Of a DNA stretch of 64,000 nucleotides, positions 27,002 through 37,249 are shown piece after piece (within the stretch, counting starts at the first letter, position 1; each line of letters starts with the position of its first letter). Source of the stretch: Devosia sp. Root436 (lineage in GTDB: Bacteria; Pseudomonadota; Alphaproteobacteria; Rhizobiales; Devosiaceae); assembly GCF_001426345.1 (NCBI RefSeq), contig NZ_LMEM01000013.1, positions 1-64,000 on the forward strand. The letters are read 5' to 3'. Below the pieces are notes generated by a model that ran no database searches, was not told the DNA's origin, and saw only the letters and a list, made by a program, of their open reading frames with translations. Made by a program: the position numbers and the translations under genes.

Positions 27002-28216
27002 ATGACTAAAAGCAGGATTCTGGGTGGTGCGGTTGTCGCTCTGCTTGCCTCGACGGCCTATGCCGCCGCGCAGGACCAGGTGATCTCGTTCGTCGAATGT
27101 GGCGATACGCCCAGCCCCGTCCACGTCTCCACCATCGAGGCCTGGGAAGCCGCCAATCCCGGTTTCGACGTTCAGGTCGAAGTCGTGGGCTGGGGCCAGT
27201 GCCAGGACAAGGTGACCACGCTCGCCGTCGCCGGTACCCCCGTGGGTCTGGCCTATATCGGCTCGCGCGCCCTCAAGCAGCTCGCCTCCAACGATCTCAT
27301 CGTCGACATGCCGATGACCGATGAGGAAAAGGCCGCTTACTACCCCTACGTCGCCGATACCGTAACCTTCGACGGCACCCAGTGGGGCCGCCCGGTCGCC
27401 TTCTCGACCAAGGCTCTCTACTGGAACAAGGATCTGTTCGCCGCTGCCGGCCTCGATCCCGAAGTTCCGCCGGCGACCTGGGCCGACGAGATCGCCGCCG
27501 CCAAGGCCATCGAGGAAAACACCGATGCCGATGGCTTCGGCGTTGTCGCCAAGACCTTCGACAATACCATGCACCAGTTCCTGCATTGGGTTTACACCAA
27601 TGACGGCCTGGTGATCGACGCCGACAATAACATCGTGCTCGACAGCCCGCAGAACCTCGAAGCCATCACGGCTCTGCGCGATATCACCGCCTATGCCGAA
27701 GAAGGCCCGACCGCCTACGAGCAGAACGAAGTGCGCGCCATCTTCCTCGATGGCAAGCTCGGCATGATCCATGCCGCTTCCGGTACGCTCAACCTGCTCA
27801 AGGACTCGCCGTTCAAGTGGGGCGTTGCCCAGCTGCCGCTCGGCCCGTCCGCCAAGGGTCCCGGCACGCTGCTGATCACCGACTCGATGGCCGTGTTCAA
27901 GGGCACCGGTTATGAAGACAAGGCAGTCGATCTCGCCAAGTTCCTCACCAACCCGGAAAACCAGTCGGCCTATGAAGCCGAGCAGGGCCTGACCCCGCTC
28001 CGTCCGGGTGCGGCCGTTGACGCGATCATCGCCGCCGATCCGAACTGGAAGCCGTTCTTCGACGGCATCGCCTTCGGTGGTCCCGAGCCGCTGCTGACCG
28101 ACTATCTCGGCCTGCAGAACGTCATGATCGAGCTGGTCCAGTCCGTCGTGACCGGCCAGGCCGAACCGGCCGCTGCCCTCACCAAGGCCGCTGCCGATCT
28201 CGAGCAGTACAAGTAA
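27002..28216 (+). CDS. ABC transporter substrate-binding protein (solute-binding family 1)
   Basis: 404 aa periplasmic sugar receptor. Signal peptide MTKSRILGGAVVALLASTAY with cleavage near AAAQD. Family features: GRPVAFSTKALYWNKDLF, VPPATWADEIAAAK, and FLDGKLGMIHAASGTLN. ATG at 27002 is behind GGGAAGG; an in-frame TTG/GTG-type extension to 26888 would run through the hairpins and is rejected. It supplies ligand to the two permeases upstream. The ATPase follows after a family A repeat. The ligand is probably a GlcNAc-containing sugar, given the RpiR and GH20 genes in the same group. Confidence 0.92.
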   Translation: MTKSRILGGAVVALLASTAYAAAQDQVISFVECGDTPSPVHVSTIEAWEAANPGFDVQVEVVGWGQCQDKVTTLAVAGTPVGLAYIGSRALKQLASNDLIVDMPMTDEEKAAYYPYVADTVTFDGTQWGRPVAFSTKALYWNKDLFAAAGLDPEVPPATWADEIAAAKAIEENTDADGFGVVAKTFDNTMHQFLHWVYTNDGLVIDADNNIVLDSPQNLEAITALRDITAYAEEGPTAYEQNEVRAIFLDGKLGMIHAASGTLNLLKDSPFKWGVAQLPLGPSAKGPGTLLITDSMAVFKGTGYEDKAVDLAKFLTNPENQSAYEAEQGLTPLRPGAAVDAIIAADPNWKPFFDGIAFGGPEPLLTDYLGLQNVMIELVQSVVTGQAEPAAALTKAAADLEQYK

Positions 28217-28224
28217 GGTCTGGT

Positions 28225-28339
28225 CACCTCTCCCCTGAGGGGAGAGGTCGACCCGAAGGGTCGGGTGAGGGGTTCACTGCCGGTACTCATGCCGAGAGTC
28301 TAACCCCTCACCCCAACCCTCTCCCCTCAGGGGAGAGGG
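28225..28339. repeat. Family A palindromic repeat
   Basis: CACCTCTCCCCTGAGGGGAG...GACCCGAAGGGTC...GGGTGAGGGGTTC / TAACCCCTCACCC ... CTCTCCCCTCAGGGGAGAGG. Inside the operon, between binding protein and ATPase. Confidence 0.85.
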
Positions 28340-28413
28340 AGCGACCGGGCCCCGCTCGGTTCACGGTAACACCTCCCATTCCATGCGGGTGGAGCAGGTT
28401 CCAAGGAGTCGAT

Positions 28414-29490
<1,077 letters not shown>

Positions 29491-29523
29491 GACGTCCTGC
29501 GGTGTGAGGCTGCGGCTCTATCC

Positions 29524-29648
29524 CACCCTCCCCCTTGAGAGGAGGGTAGTGGAGCTAGGCCCGAAGGGCCGTAGCAGAGCTGGGGAGGGTGGCTTTGTGG
29601 GCCACACATCGACCCCACCCTCAGTCCTCCCCTCAAGGAGGAGGGAGG
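29524..29648. repeat. Family A repeat, variant copy
   Basis: CACCCTCCCCCTTGAGAGGA...GGCCCGAAGGGCC...GCTGGGGAGGGTGG, then CCCACCCTCAGTCCTCCCCTC...GGAGGAGGG. It has a longer left part than the other copies. Between the ATPase and RpiR genes. Confidence 0.7.
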
Positions 29649-29700
29649 CGAAAGCGCCGCCGCTGGTTGCGTGTCAGGACGCGGAATATGAGGGGAAATC

Positions 29701-30567
29701 ATGCTGGACATTGTCGGCCTGCTGCAGACCGAGAAGAACGAGTTCACCCGCTCCGAACGCGCCTTGACCGAAATCGTCCTCGCCGATGTCGATAGCGTGC
29801 TCAAGATGAGTATCGTCGATCTGGCCGCCCAGGCTGAGGTGTCCCCGCCCACCGTCACGCGCTTCTGCCGCCGTCTCGGCTGCGACTCCTATGCCGATTT
29901 CAAGGTGCGGCTGGCCCAGTCGCGCTTTGTCGGCCAGCGCTATTTCGCTCCGGCCGCCGGCCCGTCGAGCGTGCGCGAAATCGCCCAGGGCGTGGTCAAC
30001 GGCATCCAGTCGACCATCTATGAAACCTTCGACCATCTCGATTTCGACGCCGTCGAGCGCGCCGCCGAAACCATGGTCAAGGCCAGCTATGTGCTGGCCT
30101 TCGGCTCGGGCGGCTCCTCCTCCATGGTCGCGTCGGAAACCGAAATGCGGCTGTTCCGCCTCGGCCTCAAGATCGCCTCCTCCACCGACCATCAGGTGCA
30201 GATGATGCGCGCCGCCGCCTCGCCGCCGGGCACCGCCATCGTCGCCTTCTCGCTCTCGGGCAACAACCTGCCGCTGGTCAATGCCATGGCCGTTGCTGGC
30301 GAGTATGGCCATACCCGCATCGTCATAACCCGCTCCAACTCCCCCATGGCCGAGCAGGCCGATATTCTGCTGCCCATCGACCGGCGCGACAATCCCGACA
30401 TATTGCGGCCCACCCCCGGCCGCTATGCGCTTCTTGCGGCGGTGGACATCCTGGCCCAGACCGTCGCCACGCGCCTGGGCTCTCCCGCCGTGGCCAGCAT
30501 GCGCCGCATCAAGCACCAGCTCGTCGTCAACCGCGACGGCGACGACGCCCAGCCCCTGGGGGATTAG
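29701..30567 (+). CDS. MurR/RpiR family transcriptional regulator
   Basis: 288 aa. N-terminal HTH_6 domain (residues 1-77; SIVDLAAQAEVSPPTVTRFC is the helix-turn-helix) and a C-terminal SIS sugar-phosphate-binding domain (about 120-250; LAFGSGGSSSMVASETEMRL, then IVAFSLSGNNLPLV). RpiR proteins sense phosphorylated sugars, often amino-sugar phosphates (MurR, for example). Its position between the importer and the GH20 gene suggests it regulates this whole operon. GAGGGGAAATC precedes the ATG. Confidence 0.92.
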   Translation: MLDIVGLLQTEKNEFTRSERALTEIVLADVDSVLKMSIVDLAAQAEVSPPTVTRFCRRLGCDSYADFKVRLAQSRFVGQRYFAPAAGPSSVREIAQGVVNGIQSTIYETFDHLDFDAVERAAETMVKASYVLAFGSGGSSSMVASETEMRLFRLGLKIASSTDHQVQMMRAAASPPGTAIVAFSLSGNNLPLVNAMAVAGEYGHTRIVITRSNSPMAEQADILLPIDRRDNPDILRPTPGRYALLAAVDILAQTVATRLGSPAVASMRRIKHQLVVNRDGDDAQPLGD

Positions 30568-30588
30568 TGATGTATTCCGGGTTTCTTT

Positions 30589-30738
30589 CCCCTTCTCCCC
30601 TTGAGGGAGAAGGTGCCCGAAGGGCGGATGAGGGGTCCCGGGACCATCAATACGCTCGTAGCATGGGATGGCGCAGCACCCCTCACCCGCAAATCCGCTG
30701 CACGCGGATTTCCACCCTCTCCCTCAAGGGAAGAGGGG
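30589..30738. repeat. Family A palindromic repeat
   Basis: CCCCTTCTCCCCTTGAGGGA...GAAGGGCGGATGAGGGG / CACCCCTCACCCGC...CCCTCTCCCTCAAGGGAAGA, with an extra stem AAATCCGC/GCGGATTT near the right end. Same subtype as the copy at 22883. Between RpiR and GH20 genes. Confidence 0.8.
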
Positions 30739-30766
30739 AACCAACATCCAGCCATTTGAGAATTTC

Positions 30767-32779
30767 ATGACCACATCCTTCTCCCTCGTCACCACCTGGA
30801 CCCCCGCCACCGATGGTGAACCCCTCGGCTACGGCATCGAGCTCACCAATACCGGCGATACGGCCGTCCGCGATTTCCAGCTCGGCTTTTCCGGTCCGGC
30901 CCGCATCGATCCCCATGCCACGCTGGAAAACGGCGTCCTGCTCAAGCGCCTCTCCAATCACACGCTGATCGCCCCGCCCGATGGCTTCGTGCTCGAACCC
31001 GGCCAGACCTGGAAGTCCACCGCCCGCGGCCTCTCCTACGGCCTGCGCCACTGGAGCGACGGCGCCAATTCCGGCTATGTCGCCCTCGCCGATGGCACCA
31101 TCGTCACGCTGGCCACCGCCCCCACCCAGGCCAAGGGCCACAACTCCCCCTTGCTCAAGGGCGCCGCCAAATTCCCCGTTCCGGCCAAGGCGCCGGTGCC
31201 CGTCTCCATCATCCCCTGGCCCAAATCGGTCGCCACCACAGGCGCCCGAACTGCCCCTCCCGGCCTCGATCTCAAGCCGGTGGGCGATGACGCCACCCGC
31301 GCCGCCACGGCCTTTGCCGGCCTCGTTGCCGATCTCTTCCCCGTCGAAGGCATCGTTCGGCCCGCCTCCGAAGCCGGCCTGCCGGTCATCATCCGCCATC
31401 GCGCCGGCCTGGGCGTCGAAGCCTATGAAGTCCTCTTTGCCGGCGATGCCGTGACGGTAGAAGCCTCCACGCGCCAGGGCATGTTCTATGGCCTCGTCAC
31501 CCTGGGCCACATCCTGCGCGGGGCCAGACAATATCCGCAGACCTTCCTCTTCCCCACTGGTGGCACCATCACCGACGAACCCGGCTTCACCTATCGCGGC
31601 TGCCACCTCGACGTGGCCCGCCAGTTCTATTCCGGCGCCGAAGTCGGCCGCCTCATCAAGCTGATGGCCTGGAACAAGCTCAACAAGTTCCATTGGCATC
31701 TCAGCGAAGACGAGGCCTGGCGCGTTGAGATCGATGCCTATCCCGCCCTCACCGAAATCGGCGCTTGGCGCGGCCACGGCAAGGCCCTGCCGCCATTGCT
31801 CGGCTCCGGCCCGCACCCGACAGGCGGCTATTATTCCAAGCCCGTGATCCGCGAGATCGTCGCTTTGGCCGATAGCCTCGCCATCGCGGTCATTCCCGAA
31901 ATCGACATGCCCGGCCACTTCTACGCCGCCCTGCAGGCGCTGCCCTGGCTGCGCGATCCCGACGAGACCGGCGAATACCAGTCCGTCCAGGGCTTCCCCA
32001 ACAACAGCCTCAACCCGGCGCACGAGCCGGTCTATGAATTCGTCGAAACCGTCATCGACGAAATGCTCGAGCTTTTCCCCGCGGGCATCTTCCATCTCGG
32101 CGCCGACGAGGTCCCACTCGCCGCCTGGTCCGGTTCCCCGCTCGCCCTCGACATGATCGAAAAGCTCGGCGGCCCCGACATGCGCCGCAAGCACGAAAAG
32201 CAGTTCAACCAGCTCGGCAACCATGGTGGCGCCGATGAGATCGAGGGCTCCCCCACCGCCCTCATCCAGGCCGCCTTCATCCGCCGCGTGCACGAAATCA
32301 TCAAGCAGAAGGGCGCCATCACCGGCGGCTGGGAAGAAGCCGCCCATGGCGATGCCGTCGACAAGGACAAGGCCTTCGTCATCGGCTGGCGCAATGTCGA
32401 GATCAATGCCGAACTGGCCGAGCGCGGTTACGACATCGTCGTCTCCCCCGGCCAGCGCTACTATCTCGACATGGCCAACGGCCAGGCCTGGGCCGAGCCC
32501 GGCGCCGGCTGGGCGGGCTGGTCGGGCCCGCAGGAGACCTATGAGTTCGAAAGCCGCGCCGGCATGTCCGAACAGGGCCTCAAGCACCTGCTCGGCATCC
32601 AGGCCTGCATCTGGTCCGAAAGCATGACCGATCGCGCCATCTTCGACCGCCTGGTCTTCCCCCGCCTCTCGGCCATCGCCGAATCCGGCTGGACCACCCC
32701 CGAGCGCAAAAGCTGGAACCGCTTCAAGGCCCTCGTTGGCACCATGCCCATCATGTACGGAAACTGGGCTGCGGACTGA
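30767..32779 (+). CDS. Beta-N-acetylhexosaminidase (glycoside hydrolase family 20)
   Basis: 670 aa. It releases terminal GlcNAc or GalNAc residues from chito-oligosaccharides or glycans. Domain order: an N-terminal carbohydrate-binding-like beta domain (residues 1-165), a GH20b domain, then the TIM barrel from about residue 283 (YRGCHLDVARQFYSG, KFHWHLSEDEAWRVEI). The catalytic Asp-Glu pair is D447-E448 in FHLGADEVPLA. No signal peptide is seen, so it probably acts in the cytoplasm on imported oligosaccharide. ATG at 30767 lies after a family A repeat with only a weak RBS; an upstream ATG at 30668 would translate the repeat and is rejected. Confidence 0.93.
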   Translation: MTTSFSLVTTWTPATDGEPLGYGIELTNTGDTAVRDFQLGFSGPARIDPHATLENGVLLKRLSNHTLIAPPDGFVLEPGQTWKSTARGLSYGLRHWSDGANSGYVALADGTIVTLATAPTQAKGHNSPLLKGAAKFPVPAKAPVPVSIIPWPKSVATTGARTAPPGLDLKPVGDDATRAATAFAGLVADLFPVEGIVRPASEAGLPVIIRHRAGLGVEAYEVLFAGDAVTVEASTRQGMFYGLVTLGHILRGARQYPQTFLFPTGGTITDEPGFTYRGCHLDVARQFYSGAEVGRLIKLMAWNKLNKFHWHLSEDEAWRVEIDAYPALTEIGAWRGHGKALPPLLGSGPHPTGGYYSKPVIREIVALADSLAIAVIPEIDMPGHFYAALQALPWLRDPDETGEYQSVQGFPNNSLNPAHEPVYEFVETVIDEMLELFPAGIFHLGADEVPLAAWSGSPLALDMIEKLGGPDMRRKHEKQFNQLGNHGGADEIEGSPTALIQAAFIRRVHEIIKQKGAITGGWEEAAHGDAVDKDKAFVIGWRNVEINAELAERGYDIVVSPGQRYYLDMANGQAWAEPGAGWAGWSGPQETYEFESRAGMSEQGLKHLLGIQACIWSESMTDRAIFDRLVFPRLSAIAESGWTTPERKSWNRFKALVGTMPIMYGNWAAD

Positions 32780-32792
32780 TATCCACAACTCG

Positions 32793-32896
32793 GTGTCATC
32801 CCGGCGAAGGCCGGGATCCATCCTGATGGTCTTTCAACCATCACCGCGCATTGTACATGTCGGGATGGATTCCGGCCTTCGCCGGAATGACACGGT
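32793..32896. repeat. Family B palindromic repeat
   Basis: GTGTCATCCCGGCGAAGGCC...GGATCCATCCTGA and GGATGGATTCC...GGCCTTCGCCGGAATGACAC arms. Downstream of the GH20 gene, between converging genes. Confidence 0.85.
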
Positions 32897-32984
32897 GGGT
32901 TGAACAGCATAGAGGGAGAAGGAAGCCAGATTCACACCCCGCCATCCTCAATGCTAACAGTCTGCTAGCGCATTCGGCCCCCTG

Positions 32985-34445
32985 CTAACGCGCCCAGGGG
33001 TCCTCGACCATCGGCCAGATATCCCGCCGCGCCTTGCGATAGGGCGTCGTCGCCGGCGTATTCGGATAGGGCTTTCCCGCCGCGCAATAGACGATCTCCG
33101 AGGCGATCTTGGAGAAGCTGTCGTAGAAGTGGTTGGTCGATTTGATCAGCAGAATCTTCCGCGATGTCGGCTCTATCCCCATCACCGAAAACAGGCTTGG
33201 ATCAAAGCTCTGCGCTCGCGTCGAGTTGAGGATCACGTCGATCCCGTCAAAGCTGATCCACGCGGCATCGCCGAAGGGCGCAAGGCTCTCCCCGAACCGC
33301 ATTTCCGCATTGCGCACCAAGCGCTTGACCGTCACCCGCCTGTCGATCGGATTGCCCGTATCGGGCGCCGATTTGGCGCCGAAACGCAGCGGAATTTCCG
33401 CCCCTTCCCCGGCCGCGAAACAGATCTGTACCGCAATTGGATCCCAGATCGTGCCCACCGCCACATCCCTTATCCCCCGCGCGATCAGCTCTGCCAGAAT
33501 GACCGTCGCATCGCCCGCCGTGCCGCCACCGGGATTGTCCCACACATCGGCAATCACCACCGGCCCGCGCGGCGCTGCCATGGCCGCATCCACGGCGGCC
33601 GTCTCGTCCACCTGGCTGACCATGAAAGTGCCGCGCATGGAGAACAATTCCCGTCCCAGCTCTTCCGCCAGCCTGTCGCCCCGTGACTTATCCCCGTCGG
33701 TCACCGCGATGACCCTGGTGCCCATTTCCGGCACGTCTCCGGCCATGAAGCCGTGGATCACCGACAGGCTCAGCAGCCCCGGCTCGGATTTTTCCATTTT
33801 ATACAGCTTGTCCACGAAGCCGCGCATCGGCTGCTTGCTGGTGGGAAATACATCGATCATCCGGCAATCGAACACGCTCATGACCGGCGTGATCTCGCCC
33901 TTCAGCGCCCGCACCGCGATAGCCCACAGATCCCGCGCCCTGTCGACGAAGTCGATATGGGGGAACTCCTTGAAAACAACGAAGAAATTGGCCGCCGCCA
34001 CCCGCTTTGCCGTCAGGTGGCTATGCGGATCGAGCTCGGCGCAGACCAGTATATCCGGCCCCACGATCTCCCGCACCCGGCTCAGAAAATCGCCCTCGGG
34101 GTCGTCATAGCCCTGCGCCACCATGGCCCCATGCAGCCCCAGCACCACGCCGTTCACCGGCATAGCAGCCTGTAACTGTTCAAGAATTTCGTCGCGCAAT
34201 GCCTCATAGGTCGCCCGCGCTACTAGCCCCGCCGGGTCCGCCCAGCTGGCGCTGCCCTCGATCAGCTCCCACCCCTCGCGCGCACAGACTTCGCGCCCCA
34301 CCGTGATCGGCGCCGTGCACAGCGTCGGCGTCGCCGGATGCTCACCCGGCCGCGCATAAAGCGAAGCCTCGAAGGCGCGCTTGTCGATGGCGATGGGCGA
34401 AAACGTGTTGGTTTCGGTGGCCAGGGCGGCGGTGAAGACACGCAC
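32985..34445 (-). CDS. M81 family metallopeptidase (MlrC-like)
   Basis: 486 aa, full-length MlrC-family protein. The start is GTG at 34445 (VRVFTAALATETNTFSPI in literal translation; initiator Met in vivo), as the ATET-N-FSP motif is the usual family beginning. It has VLGLHGAMVAQGYDDPEGD in the N-terminal domain and ADVWDNPGGGTAGDATVIL in the C-terminal domain. It is clearly diverged from the other M81 gene at 20229-21659. It is transcribed divergently from a RidA gene and the SDR/PLP-enzyme genes. The substrate is unknown; the neighbours suggest amino-acid-derived compounds. The RBS is weak. Confidence 0.88.
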   Translation of the reverse strand: MRVFTAALATETNTFSPIAIDKRAFEASLYARPGEHPATPTLCTAPITVGREVCAREGWELIEGSASWADPAGLVARATYEALRDEILEQLQAAMPVNGVVLGLHGAMVAQGYDDPEGDFLSRVREIVGPDILVCAELDPHSHLTAKRVAAANFFVVFKEFPHIDFVDRARDLWAIAVRALKGEITPVMSVFDCRMIDVFPTSKQPMRGFVDKLYKMEKSEPGLLSLSVIHGFMAGDVPEMGTRVIAVTDGDKSRGDRLAEELGRELFSMRGTFMVSQVDETAAVDAAMAAPRGPVVIADVWDNPGGGTAGDATVILAELIARGIRDVAVGTIWDPIAVQICFAAGEGAEIPLRFGAKSAPDTGNPIDRRVTVKRLVRNAEMRFGESLAPFGDAAWISFDGIDVILNSTRAQSFDPSLFSVMGIEPTSRKILLIKSTNHFYDSFSKIASEIVYCAAGKPYPNTPATTPYRKARRDIWPMVEDPWAR

Positions 34446-34601
34446 GGTGCAACTCGCAAGAAAACAGCAGGAAATATGCCAGCATGCCGGAAGCTGCCGC
34501 CAGGCACGCTAGCATAGGCCATGCCCGGCAATCACGTAAGAAATTTACATTCGTGACCACAAATTAGGGGCGAAATCGGCGTTCTCCCCCGATAAACTCC
34601 A

Positions 34602-34615
34602 CAATTACGAAATTG
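34602..34615. promoter_or_regulatory. Short palindrome in the M81/RidA divergent region
   Basis: CAATTACGAAATTG is an inverted repeat (CAATT/AATTG, 4-base spacer) about 30 bases before the RidA start. It could be a regulator half-site pair or chance. Nothing else is evident in the 200-bp spacer. Confidence 0.25.
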
Positions 34616-34645
34616 GCTTTCAGAAATCAGACAAGGAGGACTGCC

Positions 34646-35029
34646 ATGCCCATCAAGCGATATGGTGCCGAAAAAGCCGGCGCCGGCGGCCAGAACCTGC
34701 CCTTCGCCCGCGCCGTCGAAGCCGGCGGCTTCCTGTTCGTCTCCGGCCAGGTGGCGATGAAAGATGGGGAAATTCAGGGGGTTGGCATCATCGAGCAGAC
34801 CCACCTGACGATCCGGAACCTCATCGCCATCCTTGAAGAAGCCGGCTACGGTCTCGAACACGTCGTGCGCTGCGGCGTCTGGCTCGACGATCCCAGAGAT
34901 TTCTGGAGCTTCAACGCTGTTTATAAAAGCTATTTCGGCGACAACCCACCCGCCCGCGCCGCCGTGCAGAGCCATATGATGGTCGACTGCAAGGTCGAAA
35001 TCGACTGCGTGGCGTATAAGGGGCCGTAA
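34646..35029 (+). CDS. RidA family protein (YjgF/Rid)
   Basis: 127 aa. RidA proteins hydrolyse reactive enamine/imine intermediates made by PLP enzymes. Family features include FLFVSGQVAMKDGE, the signature Arg in NPPARAAVQSHM and the C-terminal CKVEIDCVAYKG. AAGGAGG precedes the ATG at 34646. It is followed at 11 bp by an SDR and then a PLP-dependent D-threonine-aldolase-like enzyme, so its likely job is to clear imines from that PLP chemistry. Confidence 0.92.
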   Translation: MPIKRYGAEKAGAGGQNLPFARAVEAGGFLFVSGQVAMKDGEIQGVGIIEQTHLTIRNLIAILEEAGYGLEHVVRCGVWLDDPRDFWSFNAVYKSYFGDNPPARAAVQSHMMVDCKVEIDCVAYKGP

Positions 35030-35040
35030 GAGGAATACCC

Positions 35041-35817
35041 ATGACGCCGTCCCCCTTCCGCCTCGATGGCAAGACCGTCCTCATTTCAGGTGCCGGCGGC
35101 GGTATCGGCCAGTCTTTGGTCAAGACCTTCCGCGAGGCCGGCGCCAGCGTCATTGGCGCTGATCGGGAGGCCGCCATGCTCGAAGGCCTTGATCTGGCTG
35201 GAAAAATCCTGTTCGACCAGGCCGACCCCAAGGCTACCCGCGCCGCCGTCACCGCCTGGCTCACCACAAATGGCGCGCCTGACGCCGTCGTCTCCAATGC
35301 CGGCTTCACCCGCGCCGAGCATCTCGGCCAGGTCGATGACGATGTCTGGGCCTCCGAACTGGCGATCAACCTCAATGGCGCCTACGCCATGACCGACCCC
35401 ATCGTGTCGGCCATGGCCAAGCGGGGCCGGGGGAGCCTGGTCTTCATCTCCTCGGTCAATGCCCTGGCCCATTTCGGCAATCCGGCCTATTCCGCCGCCA
35501 AGGCGGGACTGGTGGCCTATGCCAAGGCCATTGCGGTGGAGCGCGGCGGCGAAGGCGTCCGCGCCAATGTCATCTGCCCCGGCTCGGTGCGCACCCCGGC
35601 CTGGGACCATCGGCTTGAAGCCGATCCCACCCTGCTCGACAATGTTCTCCCCCATTATCCCCTGGGGCGTATGGTATTGCCATCGGAAGTCGCCAACGCG
35701 GCCTTGTTCTACTGCTCCGACGCGGCTTCGGGGATAACGGGCACCGTGCTGCCGGTCGATGCCGGGCTCACCGCGGGCAATCTGCGTTTCGTCGATGAAG
35801 TCTTGAGGGGCAAATGA
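35041..35817 (+). CDS. SDR family oxidoreductase
   Basis: 258 aa. Cofactor motif SGAGGGIG, structural NAG in VVSNAGFTR, catalytic Ser in FISSVNALA and Tyr-x-x-x-Lys in AYSAAKAG. C-terminus VLPVDAGLTAG. ATG at 35041 with GAGGAA upstream. The stop overlaps the PLP-enzyme start by four bases (ATGA). It probably oxidises a hydroxy or amino alcohol substrate related to the adjoining aldolase-like enzyme. Confidence 0.9.
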   Translation: MTPSPFRLDGKTVLISGAGGGIGQSLVKTFREAGASVIGADREAAMLEGLDLAGKILFDQADPKATRAAVTAWLTTNGAPDAVVSNAGFTRAEHLGQVDDDVWASELAINLNGAYAMTDPIVSAMAKRGRGSLVFISSVNALAHFGNPAYSAAKAGLVAYAKAIAVERGGEGVRANVICPGSVRTPAWDHRLEADPTLLDNVLPHYPLGRMVLPSEVANAALFYCSDAASGITGTVLPVDAGLTAGNLRFVDEVLRGK

Positions 35818-36875
35818 CCGACATTTTCGAACTCGACACCCCCGCCGTCCTTATCGATCTCGACCGCGTCGAGGCTAATCTCGGCCGCGCGCAGGCCTAT
35901 GCCGACAGCCACGGCATCAAGCTGCGCCCTCATATCAAGACCCATAAGCTGCCCCGCTTCGCCAAGCGCGCCATGGAACTGGGCGCGGTCGGCATCACCG
36001 TGCAGAAGCTGGGCGAGGCCGAAGTCTTCGCCGATGCCGGCATCAGCGAAATTTTCCTGCCCTACAATATCATCGGCGCGCCGAAGCTCGCCCGCCTCAA
36101 GGCGCTTGCCGCTCGCGTCCATATCAGCGTAACCGCCGACAGCCCCGAAACCGTGGAGGGCCTGTCGCGCACCTTTGCCGGCTCCGCCATCCCGCTCACC
36201 GTGCTGGTCGAATGCGATACCGGCATGGGCCGCTGCGGCGTGCAGACCCCTGCCGCCGCCCTCGCTCTGGCCGAAAAGATCGCCAACTCCCCCGGCCTGC
36301 GCTTCGGCGGCCTGATGACTTATCCCGCAGCCGGGCAGGTGGAAGCCAATGCCGCCTGGCTCGCCGCCGTCAGGCTGCTGCTGACCACCGCCGGTCTGCC
36401 CCCAGCGGTGGTGTCCAATGGCGGCACGCCCGATATCTGGCGCGCCCACGAGGTGGCTGCCGCCACCGAACACCGCCCCGGCACCTATATCTATATGGAC
36501 CGCTTTCAGGTCGCCAAAGGCGTCGGGAGCTTCGACGATTGCGCCCTAACGGTCCTCGCCACCGTGGTCAGCCGCCCCACCGAGGATCGCGCCATCATCG
36601 ACGCCGGCTCCAAGGCGCTGACCAGCGACACGCTGGGCATGACCGGCTTCGGCCTGATCGAGGCCTATCCCGAGGCGATCATCTCGGGCCTCAGCGAGGA
36701 GCACGGCACCATCGATCTCTCCCATTGCACCAGCAAGCCAAGAATCGGCGAAAAACTCCGCATCATCCCCAACCACGCCTGCGTGGTGAGCAACCTGTTC
36801 GACCGGGTGACGCTGATTTCGGGGGGCAGGGTGGTGGAGACGGTGAAGGTGGATGCGCGGGGCAGGGTGGATTGA
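35814..36875 (+). CDS. Alanine racemase N-domain protein, D-threonine aldolase/DSD1 type
   Basis: 353 aa, fold type III PLP enzyme. The N-terminal TIM barrel holds the PLP Lys in LRPHIKTHK (residue about 43). A C-terminal D-ser_dehydrat domain carries the metal-site candidates SEEHGTIDL and IPNHACVVSNLFD (His and Cys). This is the arrangement of metal-activated D-threonine aldolases and D-serine dehydratases, which cleave or dehydrate beta-hydroxy D-amino acids. The operon with RidA and SDR fits amino-acid-derived beta-hydroxy substrates. Aldolase versus dehydratase is not decided from sequence. Confidence 0.88.
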   Translation: MTDIFELDTPAVLIDLDRVEANLGRAQAYADSHGIKLRPHIKTHKLPRFAKRAMELGAVGITVQKLGEAEVFADAGISEIFLPYNIIGAPKLARLKALAARVHISVTADSPETVEGLSRTFAGSAIPLTVLVECDTGMGRCGVQTPAAALALAEKIANSPGLRFGGLMTYPAAGQVEANAAWLAAVRLLLTTAGLPPAVVSNGGTPDIWRAHEVAAATEHRPGTYIYMDRFQVAKGVGSFDDCALTVLATVVSRPTEDRAIIDAGSKALTSDTLGMTGFGLIEAYPEAIISGLSEEHGTIDLSHCTSKPRIGEKLRIIPNHACVVSNLFDRVTLISGGRVVETVKVDARGRVD

Positions 36876-36893
36876 GGGCCTTCACCAACCACG

Positions 36894-36996
36894 GTGTCAT
36901 CCCGGCGAAGGCCGGGATCCATCCTGAGGTCCTTCCGCGTCTAGGGTAGGTCAGTCATCTCAGGCTGGATTCCGGCCTTCGCCGGAATGACACGGT
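36894..36996. repeat. Family B palindromic repeat
   Basis: GTGTCATCCCGGCGAAGGCC...GGATCCATCCTGAG and CAGGCTGGATTCC...GGCCTTCGCCGGAATGACAC arms. It lies at the start of the 374-bp gene-free stretch 36876-37249. The remainder of that stretch holds LacI-type palindromes and a 7-bp stem (CCCGCCG 37104-37110 / CGGCGGG 37121-37127). Confidence 0.85.
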
Positions 36997-37206
36997 GTTT
37001 GTAATACCACTTTGAAGCCACTTTGAAGGGTTTCAATACCTCTTTGCGGCCAAACCTATACTTTCGTCGTAGACCAAAAGCGCTTTGGATCAAAATACTT
37101 AGTCCCGCCGCGATAGGGCTCGGCGGGGCGAATTTTCCCCGCGATCAAAATCTACCAAAGTCGCAAGTGGTCTTCTTGACTCCCCGCCGCAAACGATTTC
37201 ACCATA

Positions 37207-37220
37207 TGGGATCGGTCCCA
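37207..37220. promoter_or_regulatory. CelR/CebR-like LacI operator upstream of the lacI-type gene
   Basis: TGGGATCGGTCCCA is a near-perfect palindrome 30 bases before the LacI-family start. It resembles the known CelR/CebR operator TGGGAGCGCTCCCA. A closely similar site lies before the binding-protein gene at 38377. A second LacI-style palindrome, AAAGCGCTTT, is at 37077-37086. Confidence 0.55.
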
Positions 37221-37249
37221 CAAGAGGCCGCAGGGGAGTTGAGGACGGC

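Noticed and set aside
30683..32821. A 712-aa minus-strand frame opposite the GH20 gene.
   Set aside because: The plus strand encodes a full GH20 enzyme with catalytic D447-E448; the antisense frame is a codon-bias shadow.
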